A stretch of DNA of 64,000 bases from Gordonia mangrovi (GTDB lineage Bacteria; Actinomycetota; Actinomycetes; Mycobacteriales; Mycobacteriaceae), in NCBI RefSeq assembly GCF_024734075.1, contig NZ_CP102850.1, positions 1,736,001 to 1,800,000 of the forward strand, read 5' to 3'. Made by a program: the position numbers and the translations under genes. Within the stretch, counting starts at the first letter, position 1. Each line of letters starts with the position of its first letter. Shown in pieces: positions 47,390-55,775 of this stretch. The notes under the pieces were generated by a model that was not told where the DNA came from, made no database searches, and saw nothing but the letters and a program-made list of their open reading frames with translations.

Positions 47390-47593
47390 CTAGACGGCGC
47401 GGACGCCGGTGGCCTGCGGGCCCTTGGTGCCCTGGCCGACCTCGAACTCGACCCGCTGGTTCTCCTCGAGGGTGCGGAATCCCGAGCCCTGGATCTCGGA
47501 GTAGTGGACGAACACGTCGTCGGACCCCTCATCAGGTGCGATGAAGCCGAAGCCCTTTTCCGCGTTGAACCACTTCACAGTTCCCTGTGCCAT
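47390..47593 (-). CDS. cspA: Cold-shock-family RNA chaperone
   Basis: This 67-aa single OB-fold protein has RNP1 'KGFGFI' and RNP2 'VFVHYSE' and begins '[20 protein letters not shown]'. It binds single-stranded RNA/DNA and melts structures. AAAGGATTGCAGTA precedes the ATG. A long leader with a hairpin lies upstream, and a strong terminator follows, so it is a single-gene unit. Confidence 0.95.
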   Translation of the reverse strand: MAQGTVKWFNAEKGFGFIAPDEGSDDVFVHYSEIQGSGFRTLEENQRVEFEVGQGTKGPQATGVRAV

Positions 47594-47913
47594 TACTGCA
47601 ATCCTTTACATACATTCCAACAGACGCGACACGATGGTCTCGTGTCGTGGCCGGTCCCGACCGCCATACCTCGATAGTTCCCCATGGAGAATCCCCGAAA
47701 ACCTGCCTCAGTACCACGGTCGCAACACGATCTCGGGAGAACACCGGGGTCCCGGCGGCTCACGAAAGCTGCGACCGCCCATAAGTCAATCATGTTCGGC
47801 GCGCCCGCGATAGTCACCCCGAACAACCCGGTCAATTTTCGTCGTTCCGACATCCGCCAGTAACATGAAAGTTCCGTGTCGACCGCCGACACCCACGATC
47901 AACTCCCCACGCA
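47594..47913 (-). other. cspA leader and divergent promoter region
   Basis: 320 bp without a gene. A perfect 8-bp hairpin (47627-47647, arms CGACACGA/TCGTGTCG, five-base loop) lies 34-54 bases before the cspA start and could influence translation, as leader structures do in other cold-shock mRNAs. On the plus strand TTCGTC-17-TAACAT (47838-47866) is a weak promoter candidate for the helicase gene. Confidence 0.5.
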
Positions 47914-50277
47914 ATGCACACTCCAACCTTCGGGTCCGAACTCCTCCGACGCAGCATGGCCGGCACCGACCCGGCCCGCACACCGCTCACACATATGTCG
48001 GTGATCGCTTCGCGTGCAGCCTCTTTCGCCGACTGGCCGGATTGGGTTCCGACCGAACTGGTGGATTCCTTCCGAGCCGACGGAATCGACCGACCCTGGG
48101 CGCATCAAGTGCAGGCGGCCGAGCACGCATTCGATGGAAAACACGTGGCGTTGTGTACCGGTACCGCCTCCGGGAAATCGTTGGCATATCAACTACCCAT
48201 TTTGACCACGTTGTTGAAGGATCCGAATGCGACGGCGTTGTATCTTTCACCGACCAAGGCGCTGGGTGCCGACCAGATCCGTTCGGTCGCATCGGTACTC
48301 AGCGCCACCGGTGACCTTCCGCCGGGTGCGGCGCCAGGTGTTCAACGCCGGTTCACGCATCTGCAACCGTGCGCGTACGACGGCGACACCGATGTGGAGC
48401 TACGACAGTGGGCCCGAGCGCACTCCCGATGGATCTTCACCAATCCCGACATGCTCCACATCGGCATCCTGTCGGGACACGCGCGCTGGCGACACTTCTT
48501 CCGCCATCTGCGCTACGTCGTCGTCGACGAGGCCCACCACTACCGCGGGGTGTTCGGCTCCCATACCGCACTGGTGTTGCGCCGACTGCTGCGGATCGCC
48601 CGCTCGGCCGGCGGCGACCCGGTGGTCATCGCCACCAGCGCCACGATGGCCGGACCGGCCGAGGCGTTGACGCGGCTGATCGGTGAACCCGCGGTGGCGG
48701 TGACCGAGGACGGCTCACCACGCGGCGAGCGGACGGTCGCGCTGTGGGAACCCGATTTCCTGCCCGCGGTGACAGGTGAGAACGGCGCGCCCATCCGACG
48801 CTCGGCCGGTGCCGAATCAGCCCGGCTGCTTGCCGATTTCGTGATCGAGGGAGCACGGACACTGTGCTTCCAGCGCAGCCGGCGTGGGGTGGAACTGACC
48901 GCGCTGCAAGCCCGGAACCTGCTGGCGCAGATCGCACCCGAGCTCGTCGAGCGGGTGGCCGCCTACCGCGCGGGCTATCTCGCCGTCGACCGGCGACGAC
49001 TCGAACGGGCCATCTCCGACGGAGATCTGATCGGCGTGGCCACCACCAATGCGCTCGAACTCGGCGTCGACATCAGCGGCCTGGACGCGGTGATCGTGGG
49101 CGGCTACCCGGGGACCGTCGCGTCGTTCTGGCAGCAGGCCGGACGCGCTGGGCGCCAACGCACTTCGGGCGACTCGCTGGTGGTGTTGGTGGCCCGCGAC
49201 GACCCGCTCGACACCTACCTCGTCCACCATCCCGACGCGCTGCTGGGGCGACCGGTCGAGGCCACCGTCACCGATCCCGCCAACCCGTACATCCTCAAAC
49301 CCCACCTGTTGTGCGCCGCTGCCGAACTCCCGTTGCGCGAGGCGGAGATCGCGGCGTGGGACGCCACGGACGCGGTGGCCGAGCTGACCGCCGAGGGCAA
49401 GCTCAAGCAGCGTAAGGCCGGGTGGTATGTGGCGGCGGGTATCGAGCCGCACGCCGACATCGACATCCGGGGCGGGATCGGCGGGCAGGTCCTGATCGTC
49501 GACACCACGACGTCGCAGTTGCTCGGCACGGTCGACTCCGGTCGCGCCATGTCCACGGTGCATCCTGGTGCCCTGCACATCCATCAGGGCGAGTCCTTCG
49601 TGATCGACGAACTCGACCTCGACGACGGTCTGGCATTGGCGCATCCCGAGGAGCCGGACTGGACGACGTCGGCCCGCGAGCTCACCGATATCACGATCAC
49701 CGATGAGGTGGCCCGCCGCGACTGCGGGGACCTCACCGTGTCGCTGGTGGATGTCGATGTGACCCATCAGGTCGTCGGATACCTCCGCACGTTGTTGTCC
49801 GGTGAGGTGCTCGATGCGGTGGAACTCGACATGCCGGCGCAGACGTTGAGCACTCGCGCCGTCATGTACACGCTCACGCCGGAGTCGCTGGCGGAGGCGG
49901 GCGTGACCATCGGCGATTTCCCGGGTGCGCTGCACGCCGCCGAACACGCCGCCATCGGGTTGCTGCCGCTGGTCGCGTCCTGCGATCGGTGGGATATCGG
50001 CGGCCTGTCGACCAATCAGCATCCCGACACGGGACTGCCGACGGTGTTCGTCTACGACGGGTACATGGGTGGTGCGGGTTTCGCCGACCGCGGCTTCGCG
50101 ACCTTTGACACCTGGATCGCCGCCACCCGCGACGCGGTCGCGAGCTGCCGGTGCGAGAGCGGCTGCCCGTCGTGTGTGCAGTCCCCCAAGTGCGGCAACG
50201 GTAACGATCCGCTCGACAAAGATGGCGCGATCAAGGTCCTGACCCTACTGGGTCGGCGATACTCGAAGGATGACTGA
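47914..50277 (+). CDS. DEAD/DEAH-box helicase with C-terminal DUF1998 zinc-binding domain (MrfA/Rv3649-like)
   Basis: This is a 787-aa superfamily 2 helicase. Motif I is 'CTGTASGKSLAYQLP', Ia 'YLSPTKALGADQ', II 'VVDEAHHYRGVFG', III 'ATSATMAGP', V 'GVATTNALELGVDISGLDAV' and VI 'WQQAGRAGR'. The C-terminal DUF1998 part has a four-cysteine cluster 'CRCESGCPSCVQSPKCGNG' near residue 745. This architecture is that of MrfA, a 3'-5' helicase for mitomycin-type DNA damage repair, and of eukaryotic Hrq1. The role here is inferred. The ATG at 47914 has no clear ribosome binding site, and starts further in are possible. Confidence 0.9.
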   Translation: MHTPTFGSELLRRSMAGTDPARTPLTHMSVIASRAASFADWPDWVPTELVDSFRADGIDRPWAHQVQAAEHAFDGKHVALCTGTASGKSLAYQLPILTTLLKDPNATALYLSPTKALGADQIRSVASVLSATGDLPPGAAPGVQRRFTHLQPCAYDGDTDVELRQWARAHSRWIFTNPDMLHIGILSGHARWRHFFRHLRYVVVDEAHHYRGVFGSHTALVLRRLLRIARSAGGDPVVIATSATMAGPAEALTRLIGEPAVAVTEDGSPRGERTVALWEPDFLPAVTGENGAPIRRSAGAESARLLADFVIEGARTLCFQRSRRGVELTALQARNLLAQIAPELVERVAAYRAGYLAVDRRRLERAISDGDLIGVATTNALELGVDISGLDAVIVGGYPGTVASFWQQAGRAGRQRTSGDSLVVLVARDDPLDTYLVHHPDALLGRPVEATVTDPANPYILKPHLLCAAAELPLREAEIAAWDATDAVAELTAEGKLKQRKAGWYVAAGIEPHADIDIRGGIGGQVLIVDTTTSQLLGTVDSGRAMSTVHPGALHIHQGESFVIDELDLDDGLALAHPEEPDWTTSARELTDITITDEVARRDCGDLTVSLVDVDVTHQVVGYLRTLLSGEVLDAVELDMPAQTLSTRAVMYTLTPESLAEAGVTIGDFPGALHAAEHAAIGLLPLVASCDRWDIGGLSTNQHPDTGLPTVFVYDGYMGGAGFADRGFATFDTWIAATRDAVASCRCESGCPSCVQSPKCGNGNDPLDKDGAIKVLTLLGRRYSKDD

Positions 50278-50815
50278 CGATCGCGCAGACGGACGCGAAG
50301 AGGCGGCCCGCACGATCACCTCGGTGCGCCCGGCGTGGTTCTTGTTGGCACGTCCGACCCAGAACGTCGACGAGTTACCCGCCACCATCGGCGAACGCGA
50401 TGTGTTCTTCGACGACGAGACCGCGATGGATGCCCTCGACCTGCACTATGCGTGGTGTGCGGCCCAACGCGGCGGTTATCATGCGGCGGTGGTGCGCACT
50501 GCGCATTGGTATCTGCAGAGCGCGATGATCGGGCCGCAGGTGTCCCCGGGTCTCGGCGATGTCTACGTGGCACTCGCCGACGGTTCCGGTCACCGGCGAG
50601 CCGTCGGCGGAGGCTTTCTGACCGAGGGCGAGCTGATCCACTGGACGTCCTTCGTGCGGGCCGCGACCCGTTTCATGCCCGCGGCACCGTCGGCGCCCGC
50701 CTTCGAACTGGCCCACCTCGGCGACGACACCGTCGACTTCGGCCACATCTGGTTCGCGCCGTTGCAGTCGCGGCGGGTGCATCCGGAACGGATCGTCATT
50801 CCGGACGAACACTGA
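50270..50815 (+). CDS. Hypothetical protein translationally coupled to the helicase
   Basis: This 181-aa protein has no recognised domain. It begins with a charged N-terminus and contains 'PAWFLLARPTQNVDELPATI' and an aromatic-rich region ('HYAWCAAQRGGYHAAVVRTAHW'). Its ATG overlaps the helicase stop (8 bp shared), so the two are made together. Its end overlaps the end of the convergent LLM gene by 20 bp. No signal peptide or membrane helix is evident. Confidence 0.65.
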   Translation: MTDDRADGREEAARTITSVRPAWFLLARPTQNVDELPATIGERDVFFDDETAMDALDLHYAWCAAQRGGYHAAVVRTAHWYLQSAMIGPQVSPGLGDVYVALADGSGHRRAVGGGFLTEGELIHWTSFVRAATRFMPAAPSAPAFELAHLGDDTVDFGHIWFAPLQSRRVHPERIVIPDEH

Positions 50816-51923
50816 CCGTCGGGCCGGGTCGCGAGGTCCCGGCTGCCGCTCGGCTGTCACCCGCGCGGTAGGCGGCCACCACGGGTGCGAGTTCGTCGGG
50901 CGTCGCACCGTGCATGATGACGGCATCGGCGCCGTGACCGAACTCCTCCCGGATGCGCGTCGCACACTGCTGCGACGACCCGGTGGCCGATGGCTCGAGC
51001 CACTCGTCGGGGATGAGGCCGGCGATGTGCTCGATCTGGTCGGTGGTGGCCTTGTGGTCGATGCCCCCGGGGATCGACGTCACCACGGAGTCCTCCCGGA
51101 AGCGCTGCAGCACCATCGGGTCCCAGTCGTTGGTCCGTACGAGCAGGTCGCCGTACCCCTGCAGGTAGGTGGCCAGCCGTGCCACCGTCTTGGTCAACCG
51201 CACCTCGTCCGGTAGGTGGTCGCCGACGGTCGCCAGGCACGACCACACCCGGACGGTATCGGGGTCCCGGCCGGCCTGCTCGGCGGCGCGTTTGACCGTC
51301 TGCACGCTGCGCCGCACCGTATCCGGCGTGAAGAACGTGTGCAGGATGACGTCGTCGAATGCGCGTCCGCCGAGAGCCAGGGTCTGCGGTCCGAACGCCA
51401 CCAGCGCCAGCCGGATGTCCTCGTCGAAATCCGAATCCAGATACAGCAGATCATAGGATCCGATCGGCCCGTCGTGACCGAAGATCATCTCACCACGCCA
51501 CAGCCGGCGCATCACTTGGGCGAAATCCTCCATCTGCGCGGTGGTGACCGGCGGGACGCCGAACGCCTGGTACATCGCGGCGATCCCCCGACCCAGCCCC
51601 AACGTGAACCGGCCGCCGGACAATCGGTGCATGGTGGTGGCCCAGGACGCCGTGATCAGGGGGTGGCGCGTGTTGTGATTGGTTGCCGCCGTGGCGATGT
51701 GCATCCGGTCGCTGACCGCGCAGGCCGCCCCGGTCAGCGACGCCGCCTCCTTGAGGTTCCACCGCTCGGAGATGAACGCGGTGCCCAGGCCCAACGCCTC
51801 ACCCTGCCGGGTCTCGTCCACCAGCGCCGCCGGTCCGGTGCCGCCGGCACCGGCCAGCAGGTAATAACCGAGTTCGTCGAGCACCCGCGCTTCCGGCACG
51901 TCCCACCTCAGATCAGTCGGCAC
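50796..51923 (-). CDS. LLM-class F420-dependent oxidoreductase-like protein
   Basis: This 375-aa TIM-barrel protein is of the luciferase-like monooxygenase superfamily: 'LGYYLLAGAGGTGPAALVDE', 'GLGTAFISERWNLKEAASL', 'AATNHNTRHPLITASWATTM' and 'GGRFTLGLGRGIAAMY' are typical segments of the F420-binding branch. Substrate unknown. The GTG start at 51923 has CGGAGATCA upstream, and a TAGGTT hexamer ends nine bases before the start. It fits the F420 theme of fgd and the PPOX protein elsewhere in the window. Confidence 0.85.
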   Translation of the reverse strand: MPTDLRWDVPEARVLDELGYYLLAGAGGTGPAALVDETRQGEALGLGTAFISERWNLKEAASLTGAACAVSDRMHIATAATNHNTRHPLITASWATTMHRLSGGRFTLGLGRGIAAMYQAFGVPPVTTAQMEDFAQVMRRLWRGEMIFGHDGPIGSYDLLYLDSDFDEDIRLALVAFGPQTLALGGRAFDDVILHTFFTPDTVRRSVQTVKRAAEQAGRDPDTVRVWSCLATVGDHLPDEVRLTKTVARLATYLQGYGDLLVRTNDWDPMVLQRFREDSVVTSIPGGIDHKATTDQIEHIAGLIPDEWLEPSATGSSQQCATRIREEFGHGADAVIMHGATPDELAPVVAAYRAGDSRAAAGTSRPGPTVSVRPE

Positions 51924-52074
51924 TGATCTCCGAACCTAGTGCGCGGCGCACGCGGCGAGCAAGGAATCCGGCGAACCCCCTTGTGAACGGCGCCGATCGC
52001 AGCCACGGTGACAGCGGCAGGCCGGGACAATAGTCTCCGCGGCGCATCCCCCAGACCGTAACCGGATACGGCGT

Positions 52075-52434
52075 TCAGTCCACCGGCCCCGCCCGGGCGG
52101 AGGCGAGCGCGTCGCGAACCCCGAACGGGCCCAGCCGCACCGGCACCGCAACGGTCAACACCACATCGATCCCGTCGGCAGCGCATCGCTCGATCCGGGC
52201 GCCCACGCGCTGTTCCTGAGCGATCTCCTCGGCCGCCCGGCACGGCTCGGGTGCCGCCAGCACATGCTGCTGCGCCGCGGCCAGCGCCGCCAGATCCGCC
52301 GCCGACTGGGCGCGATGACGCGCCACCACCGCCCCGCCGACGTACAGCATCGCGACGGCCACCGCCGCGATGGTGGCGATCGCGAAGGCACCCAGCAGGG
52401 TTGCGAACCCCCGGTCATCGCCCCACCGATACAT
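52075..52434 (-). CDS. TadE-like protein of the tad locus (Rv3654c-like)
   Basis: This 119-aa protein has one N-terminal helix ('GFATLLGAFAIATIAAVAVA') followed by 'VVARHRAQSAADLAALAAAQ', the mark of the TadE-like 'helicase/secretion neighbourhood' family. It is probably a pseudopilin or assembly factor outside the membrane. It overlaps the TadE gene upstream (ATGA), is last in the tad operon, and matches Rv3654c by order. Confidence 0.82.
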   Translation of the reverse strand: MYRWGDDRGFATLLGAFAIATIAAVAVAMLYVGGAVVARHRAQSAADLAALAAAQQHVLAAPEPCRAAEEIAQEQRVGARIERCAADGIDVVLTVAVPVRLGPFGVRDALASARAGPVD

Positions 52435-52850
52435 CAGGGCGGCTGATCCCCGGTGGTGTGGCCGATTGCCGAGGACTCGGGTTCCTTCGCCGCGACGGCC
52501 CGAGCGGACAACTGCACCACCGGCAGCAGCGGCACGTCGTCGCGTACCTCGGCAGCCACGTGTGAGCCCCTGTCCTGCAGGGTGACTCGGGCGTCGGAGC
52601 CGGCGATCGCCTGCGCTGTCGACTCTGCCGAGGCATCGCCGATCGCGGCCAGTCGCGCCGCTTCCCGGGCGGCGTCAGTACAGCGGATCTGCACACTGGC
52701 GCCCGCCACCGCACCGACCCCGATCACGACAGTGGAGACGATGGCAGCGATCGCATATGCTCCCTCGACCGTGACCATGCCACCCTCGTCCGCGAACGCG
52801 GTCCGAAAGACGTTGCCGATTCGTCGCACGCCGCACACCGACGGGTTCAA
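52434..52850 (-). CDS. TadE-family pseudopilin-like protein (Rv3655c-like)
   Basis: This is a 138-aa protein if the TTG at 52850 is used. The TTG overlaps the pilin stop (TTGA), fitting coupling; an internal ATG at 'MVTVEGAYA' would leave 114 aa. The TadE hallmark 'DEGGMVTVEGAYAIAAIVST' marks the membrane helix and possible prepilin-type cleavage site before Met, with the conserved Glu five residues on. 'CTDAAREAARLAAIGD' follows. Confidence 0.82.
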   Translation of the reverse strand: MNPSVCGVRRIGNVFRTAFADEGGMVTVEGAYAIAAIVSTVVIGVGAVAGASVQIRCTDAAREAARLAAIGDASAESTAQAIAGSDARVTLQDRGSHVAAEVRDDVPLLPVVQLSARAVAAKEPESSAIGHTTGDQPP

Positions 52851-53065
52851 CCGACCGACGTGTTCAACGCCTTGCCGATGATGCCGGTCAATCCGCTGAC
52901 GATGTTGTCGCCGGTCACGACCGTGTAGAGGATCGCCCCGAACGCCGCGGCCGCAATGGTGCCGATCGCATATTCGGCCGTGCTCATGCCCTCATCGTCG
53001 GTGATCAATCGCAGCACCTCGGTCGAGATGCGCTCGACCGGTCGACGAAACATGTTGTCGGTCAT
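52847..53065 (-). CDS. Flp-type pilin (DUF4244, Rv3656c-like)
   Basis: This 72-aa prepilin has a basic N-terminus, then 'DDEGMSTAEYAIGTIAAAAFG', where cleavage after Gly would leave Glu at +5, and a single helix. It is the structural subunit of the Tad/Flp pilus. The ATG at 53065 has GGGGAGGGC upstream. The gap of 108 bp to tadC is the only non-overlapping junction in the locus. No prepilin peptidase gene is in the window. Confidence 0.85.
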   Translation of the reverse strand: MTDNMFRRPVERISTEVLRLITDDEGMSTAEYAIGTIAAAAFGAILYTVVTGDNIVSGLTGIIGKALNTSVG

Positions 53066-53173
53066 GATGGTGCCCTCCCCGGGACGCCGAGTGCGTCCTC
53101 TCGTTCTTTGGACGCAGCAGGGGCCGTTCAGGATCCATTGTCTTCGGAAGAATTTCCCGGGCAGCACATCTCG

Positions 53174-53800
53174 TCACCCGCCGAGGACCGACCCGGCGAG
53201 ACCGAGAACCACCGGCACGATGCCCAGGCAGACGAATGCGGGCAGAAAGCACAGTCCCAGTGGGGCACTGATCGCGACACCGGCACGTTCGGTGGCAGCC
53301 GTGGCCTGGTCGTGGGCCTCGCGGCGGACTCCCTCGGCAAGTTCGGTGAGGCCGCCGGCGAGTGATGATCCGGCTCGCGCCGATCGCCGTGCCAGGGTGG
53401 CCAACGCATCGAATCGTTCGGCATCTGTGGACACGCGAGATCCTCCACTCATGCGCTTGTCCGCGTTGCCCGCGGGACCGCTGCGCCGCCAGGCGTGCTC
53501 GGCGTCCGCACCGAGCGCCAACAGTTCGGCGGTCACGCCCAGCGGTCGTGCCAACCCCGGAGGCGCGGAATCGACGACGACGGCCGCCGCCGCGCCGACC
53601 GGCAGTCCGGCGCGCAGGCACACCGCGAACAGATCGAATGCGGCGGCGACCCCGAACGGGTCGTCGCGAGACTCCTTCACTCGATCGGGTCCGACTTCGT
53701 CCTGCACCGCCCCGGCCCGCTGCAGCGCCCAATCCGGACCCGGCCACCACCACAGCGCGACTGCGAACACGATGACGCCGACGGCCTCGGGGACGCTCAC
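53174..53800 (-). CDS. TadC-like type II secretion F-domain protein
   Basis: This 208-aa membrane protein is the second inner-membrane platform subunit of the Tad system. The T2SF domain core is 'FDLFAVCLRAGLPVGAAAAV' and 'ARRSARAGSSLAGGLTELAE'. The C-terminal helices end 'CLGIVPVVLGLAGSVLGG'. The GTG at 53800 overlaps the stop of tadB (GTGA). Confidence 0.85.
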   Translation of the reverse strand: MSVPEAVGVIVFAVALWWWPGPDWALQRAGAVQDEVGPDRVKESRDDPFGVAAAFDLFAVCLRAGLPVGAAAAVVVDSAPPGLARPLGVTAELLALGADAEHAWRRSGPAGNADKRMSGGSRVSTDAERFDALATLARRSARAGSSLAGGLTELAEGVRREAHDQATAATERAGVAISAPLGLCFLPAFVCLGIVPVVLGLAGSVLGG

Positions 53801-54609
53801 CGTCGGGCCGCCCGGTCGGTGATGCGCTGCGCCCACATCCATCCGGCCATCGCCATAGCGGTGCCGACAACCAGCAGGATGCCGCCGAGGTCACTGCCCA
53901 GCAGTACGGTGAGCGGCTCCGCCCCCATCAGCTGACCCAGCAGTACCCCGATGACCGGCAGCCCGGCGAGGACCGCGGCCGTCGCGCGCGGCCCCGCCAG
54001 GCCGGCATGTGTGCGGGCCGCGAACTGTCGGCGCTCGAGCAGATCCGACCGCACCGATTCCAGCAGTTCGATCATCGGCAAGCCGTGCCGATCGGCCATC
54101 TGCCACGCCACCGCGATGCGGCGCCACGACGCGTCGTCGCCGAGATCGGGCTGTCCGGCCGGTGCGCGGTCGAGGACGTCGCCACCGAGCTCCGCACGCC
54201 CCGACATCGCGGTCAGTCCGCCGGCCACCGCCCCCGAAGGGCCGTGCGACGAATGGAGTTCGCGTGCTGCGGCCGCGCACGCGTGGGCGGGTGGCGCACC
54301 GACCGACAGTTCCGCGATCATCACCGACAACGCCAGCAGCAGGTCGGTGGTCTCCTGGTCGCGGCGCCGGACCCGCCGTGTGCGGTGCCACTGCCACAGC
54401 AGACCCGCGGCGACCAGGGCCGCCGACAGTCCTGCGGCGACACCGGCCCCCACGGCCAGCCCCACCGGCAGCGCAACGACCGCGACGACCCGCGCCGGCA
54501 TCGACGCACGCCGGGCCTTCGCACCTCGCAGGTTGCCCAACCGGTGCTCGGTGCGGGTGACCGGCCACCACACGACGCACAGTGCCGCCGCCAGCAACAG
54601 CGGGGTCAC
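53797..54609 (-). CDS. TadB-like type II secretion F-domain protein
   Basis: This 270-aa platform protein has two N-terminal helices, a T2SF domain ('LLLALSVMIAELSVGAPPAH', 'WQMADRHGLPMIELLESVRS') and two C-terminal helices. It partners with TadC under the TadA ATPase. The GTG at 54609 overlaps the tadA stop (GTGA). Confidence 0.87.
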   Translation of the reverse strand: MTPLLLAAALCVVWWPVTRTEHRLGNLRGAKARRASMPARVVAVVALPVGLAVGAGVAAGLSAALVAAGLLWQWHRTRRVRRRDQETTDLLLALSVMIAELSVGAPPAHACAAAARELHSSHGPSGAVAGGLTAMSGRAELGGDVLDRAPAGQPDLGDDASWRRIAVAWQMADRHGLPMIELLESVRSDLLERRQFAARTHAGLAGPRATAAVLAGLPVIGVLLGQLMGAEPLTVLLGSDLGGILLVVGTAMAMAGWMWAQRITDRAARR

Positions 54610-55775
54610 CGGGATCGGGTTCGGATGAGCTCATCGAGTTGCGCGGCAGACTCGGCGAATCCGCTTCTGCGAGTCCACACCTGCCGAATCCGCACCAGCC
54701 CGTCGTCGCCGCGCGACACCACGCCGATCTCGGTGAGACCTCGGTTGCCGCCGGGTGTACGGGCAACCCCGAGCACCACCTGGACCGCGGCCGCGAGCTG
54801 ACTGTGCAACGCCGCTCGGGCCATTCCGCCGAGCGCAGCGAGCGCCTCCATCCGCGCCGGCACCTCTGCGGTGGAGTTCGCGTGCAGGGTCCCGGCGCAG
54901 CCGTCGTGGCCGGTGTTGAGCGCGGTCAGCAGGTCGATCACCTCGGCGCCGCGCACCTCGCCGACCACGATCCGGTCCGGCCGCATCCGTAGTGCCTGCC
55001 GGACCAGCGCACGCACCGGCACATCGCCGGCACCTTCGACATTCGCGGTTCGGGCGACCAGGCGGACGATGTGCGGGTGCGGTGGGTCGAGTTCGAGTGC
55101 GTCCTCCACGCACAGAATGCGTTCGGTGTGGGCCATCGCGCCGATCAGCGATCCCAGCAGGGTGGTCTTGCCCGATCCGGTGCCGCCGACGATGAGAAAG
55201 GCCAGTCGCGCCGCGAGTATCCCGCGCAGTACCGGGACGGTGTCGTCGGGGATGGCACCCAGCGCCACCAGTTCGTCGAAGTTGCGGGTGGCGGTGCGCA
55301 AGACGCGCAGGGAGATGCAGGTGCCGTCGTGCGCGACGGGCGGGATCACCGCATGCAGTCGCACCGTGTGTCCGCGTCGGCCGACGCCGACGAGTTGGCC
55401 GTCGACCCAGGGTTGGGCGTCGTCGAGTCGCTTGCCCGCATTGAGCGCCAGTCGACCGGCGAGGCGCCGCACCGCATGCTCGCCGTCGAACCGGATGTCG
55501 GTGCGCTGCAACCCGGCTCCGCGATCGATCCAGACGTTGTCGGGTCCGACCACCAGGATGTCGGCGACGTCGGGATCACCGAGGAGCTGTTCGAGCCGTC
55601 CGGCCCCGATCAGCTCGGTCTGCAGAAAGCGCAGGGCCGCGAGCAGATCGGTGTCACCGAGCATGCCTCGGGATTCGGCGCGGATGGCCGCGGCGATGAC
55701 GTCGGGAGTCGGGTCGGCCGCGTCGGCGGCCAGGCGGTCGCGGACGCGATCGAGGAGATCGTCGTGCACCGTCAT
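54606..55775 (-). CDS. tadA: TadA/CpaF-type secretion ATPase
   Basis: This 389-aa hexameric ATPase powers pilus assembly. It has an N-terminal helical domain, Walker A 'VGGTGSGKTTLLGSL' near residue 200, an Asp box 'ILCVEDALEL', Walker B 'RPDRIVVGEVRGAEVIDL' and His box 'GHDGCAGTLHANS'. The ATG overlaps the ssd stop (ATGA). It corresponds to Rv3659c. Confidence 0.92.
   Translation of the reverse strand: MTVHDDLLDRVRDRLAADAADPTPDVIAAAIRAESRGMLGDTDLLAALRFLQTELIGAGRLEQLLGDPDVADILVVGPDNVWIDRGAGLQRTDIRFDGEHAVRRLAGRLALNAGKRLDDAQPWVDGQLVGVGRRGHTVRLHAVIPPVAHDGTCISLRVLRTATRNFDELVALGAIPDDTVPVLRGILAARLAFLIVGGTGSGKTTLLGSLIGAMAHTERILCVEDALELDPPHPHIVRLVARTANVEGAGDVPVRALVRQALRMRPDRIVVGEVRGAEVIDLLTALNTGHDGCAGTLHANSTAEVPARMEALAALGGMARAALHSQLAAAVQVVLGVARTPGGNRGLTEIGVVSRGDDGLVRIRQVWTRRSGFAESAAQLDELIRTRSR

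Noticed and set aside
48817..50022. 401-codon minus-strand frame opposite the helicase
   Set aside because: Shadow of the helicase gene, whose motifs are complete.
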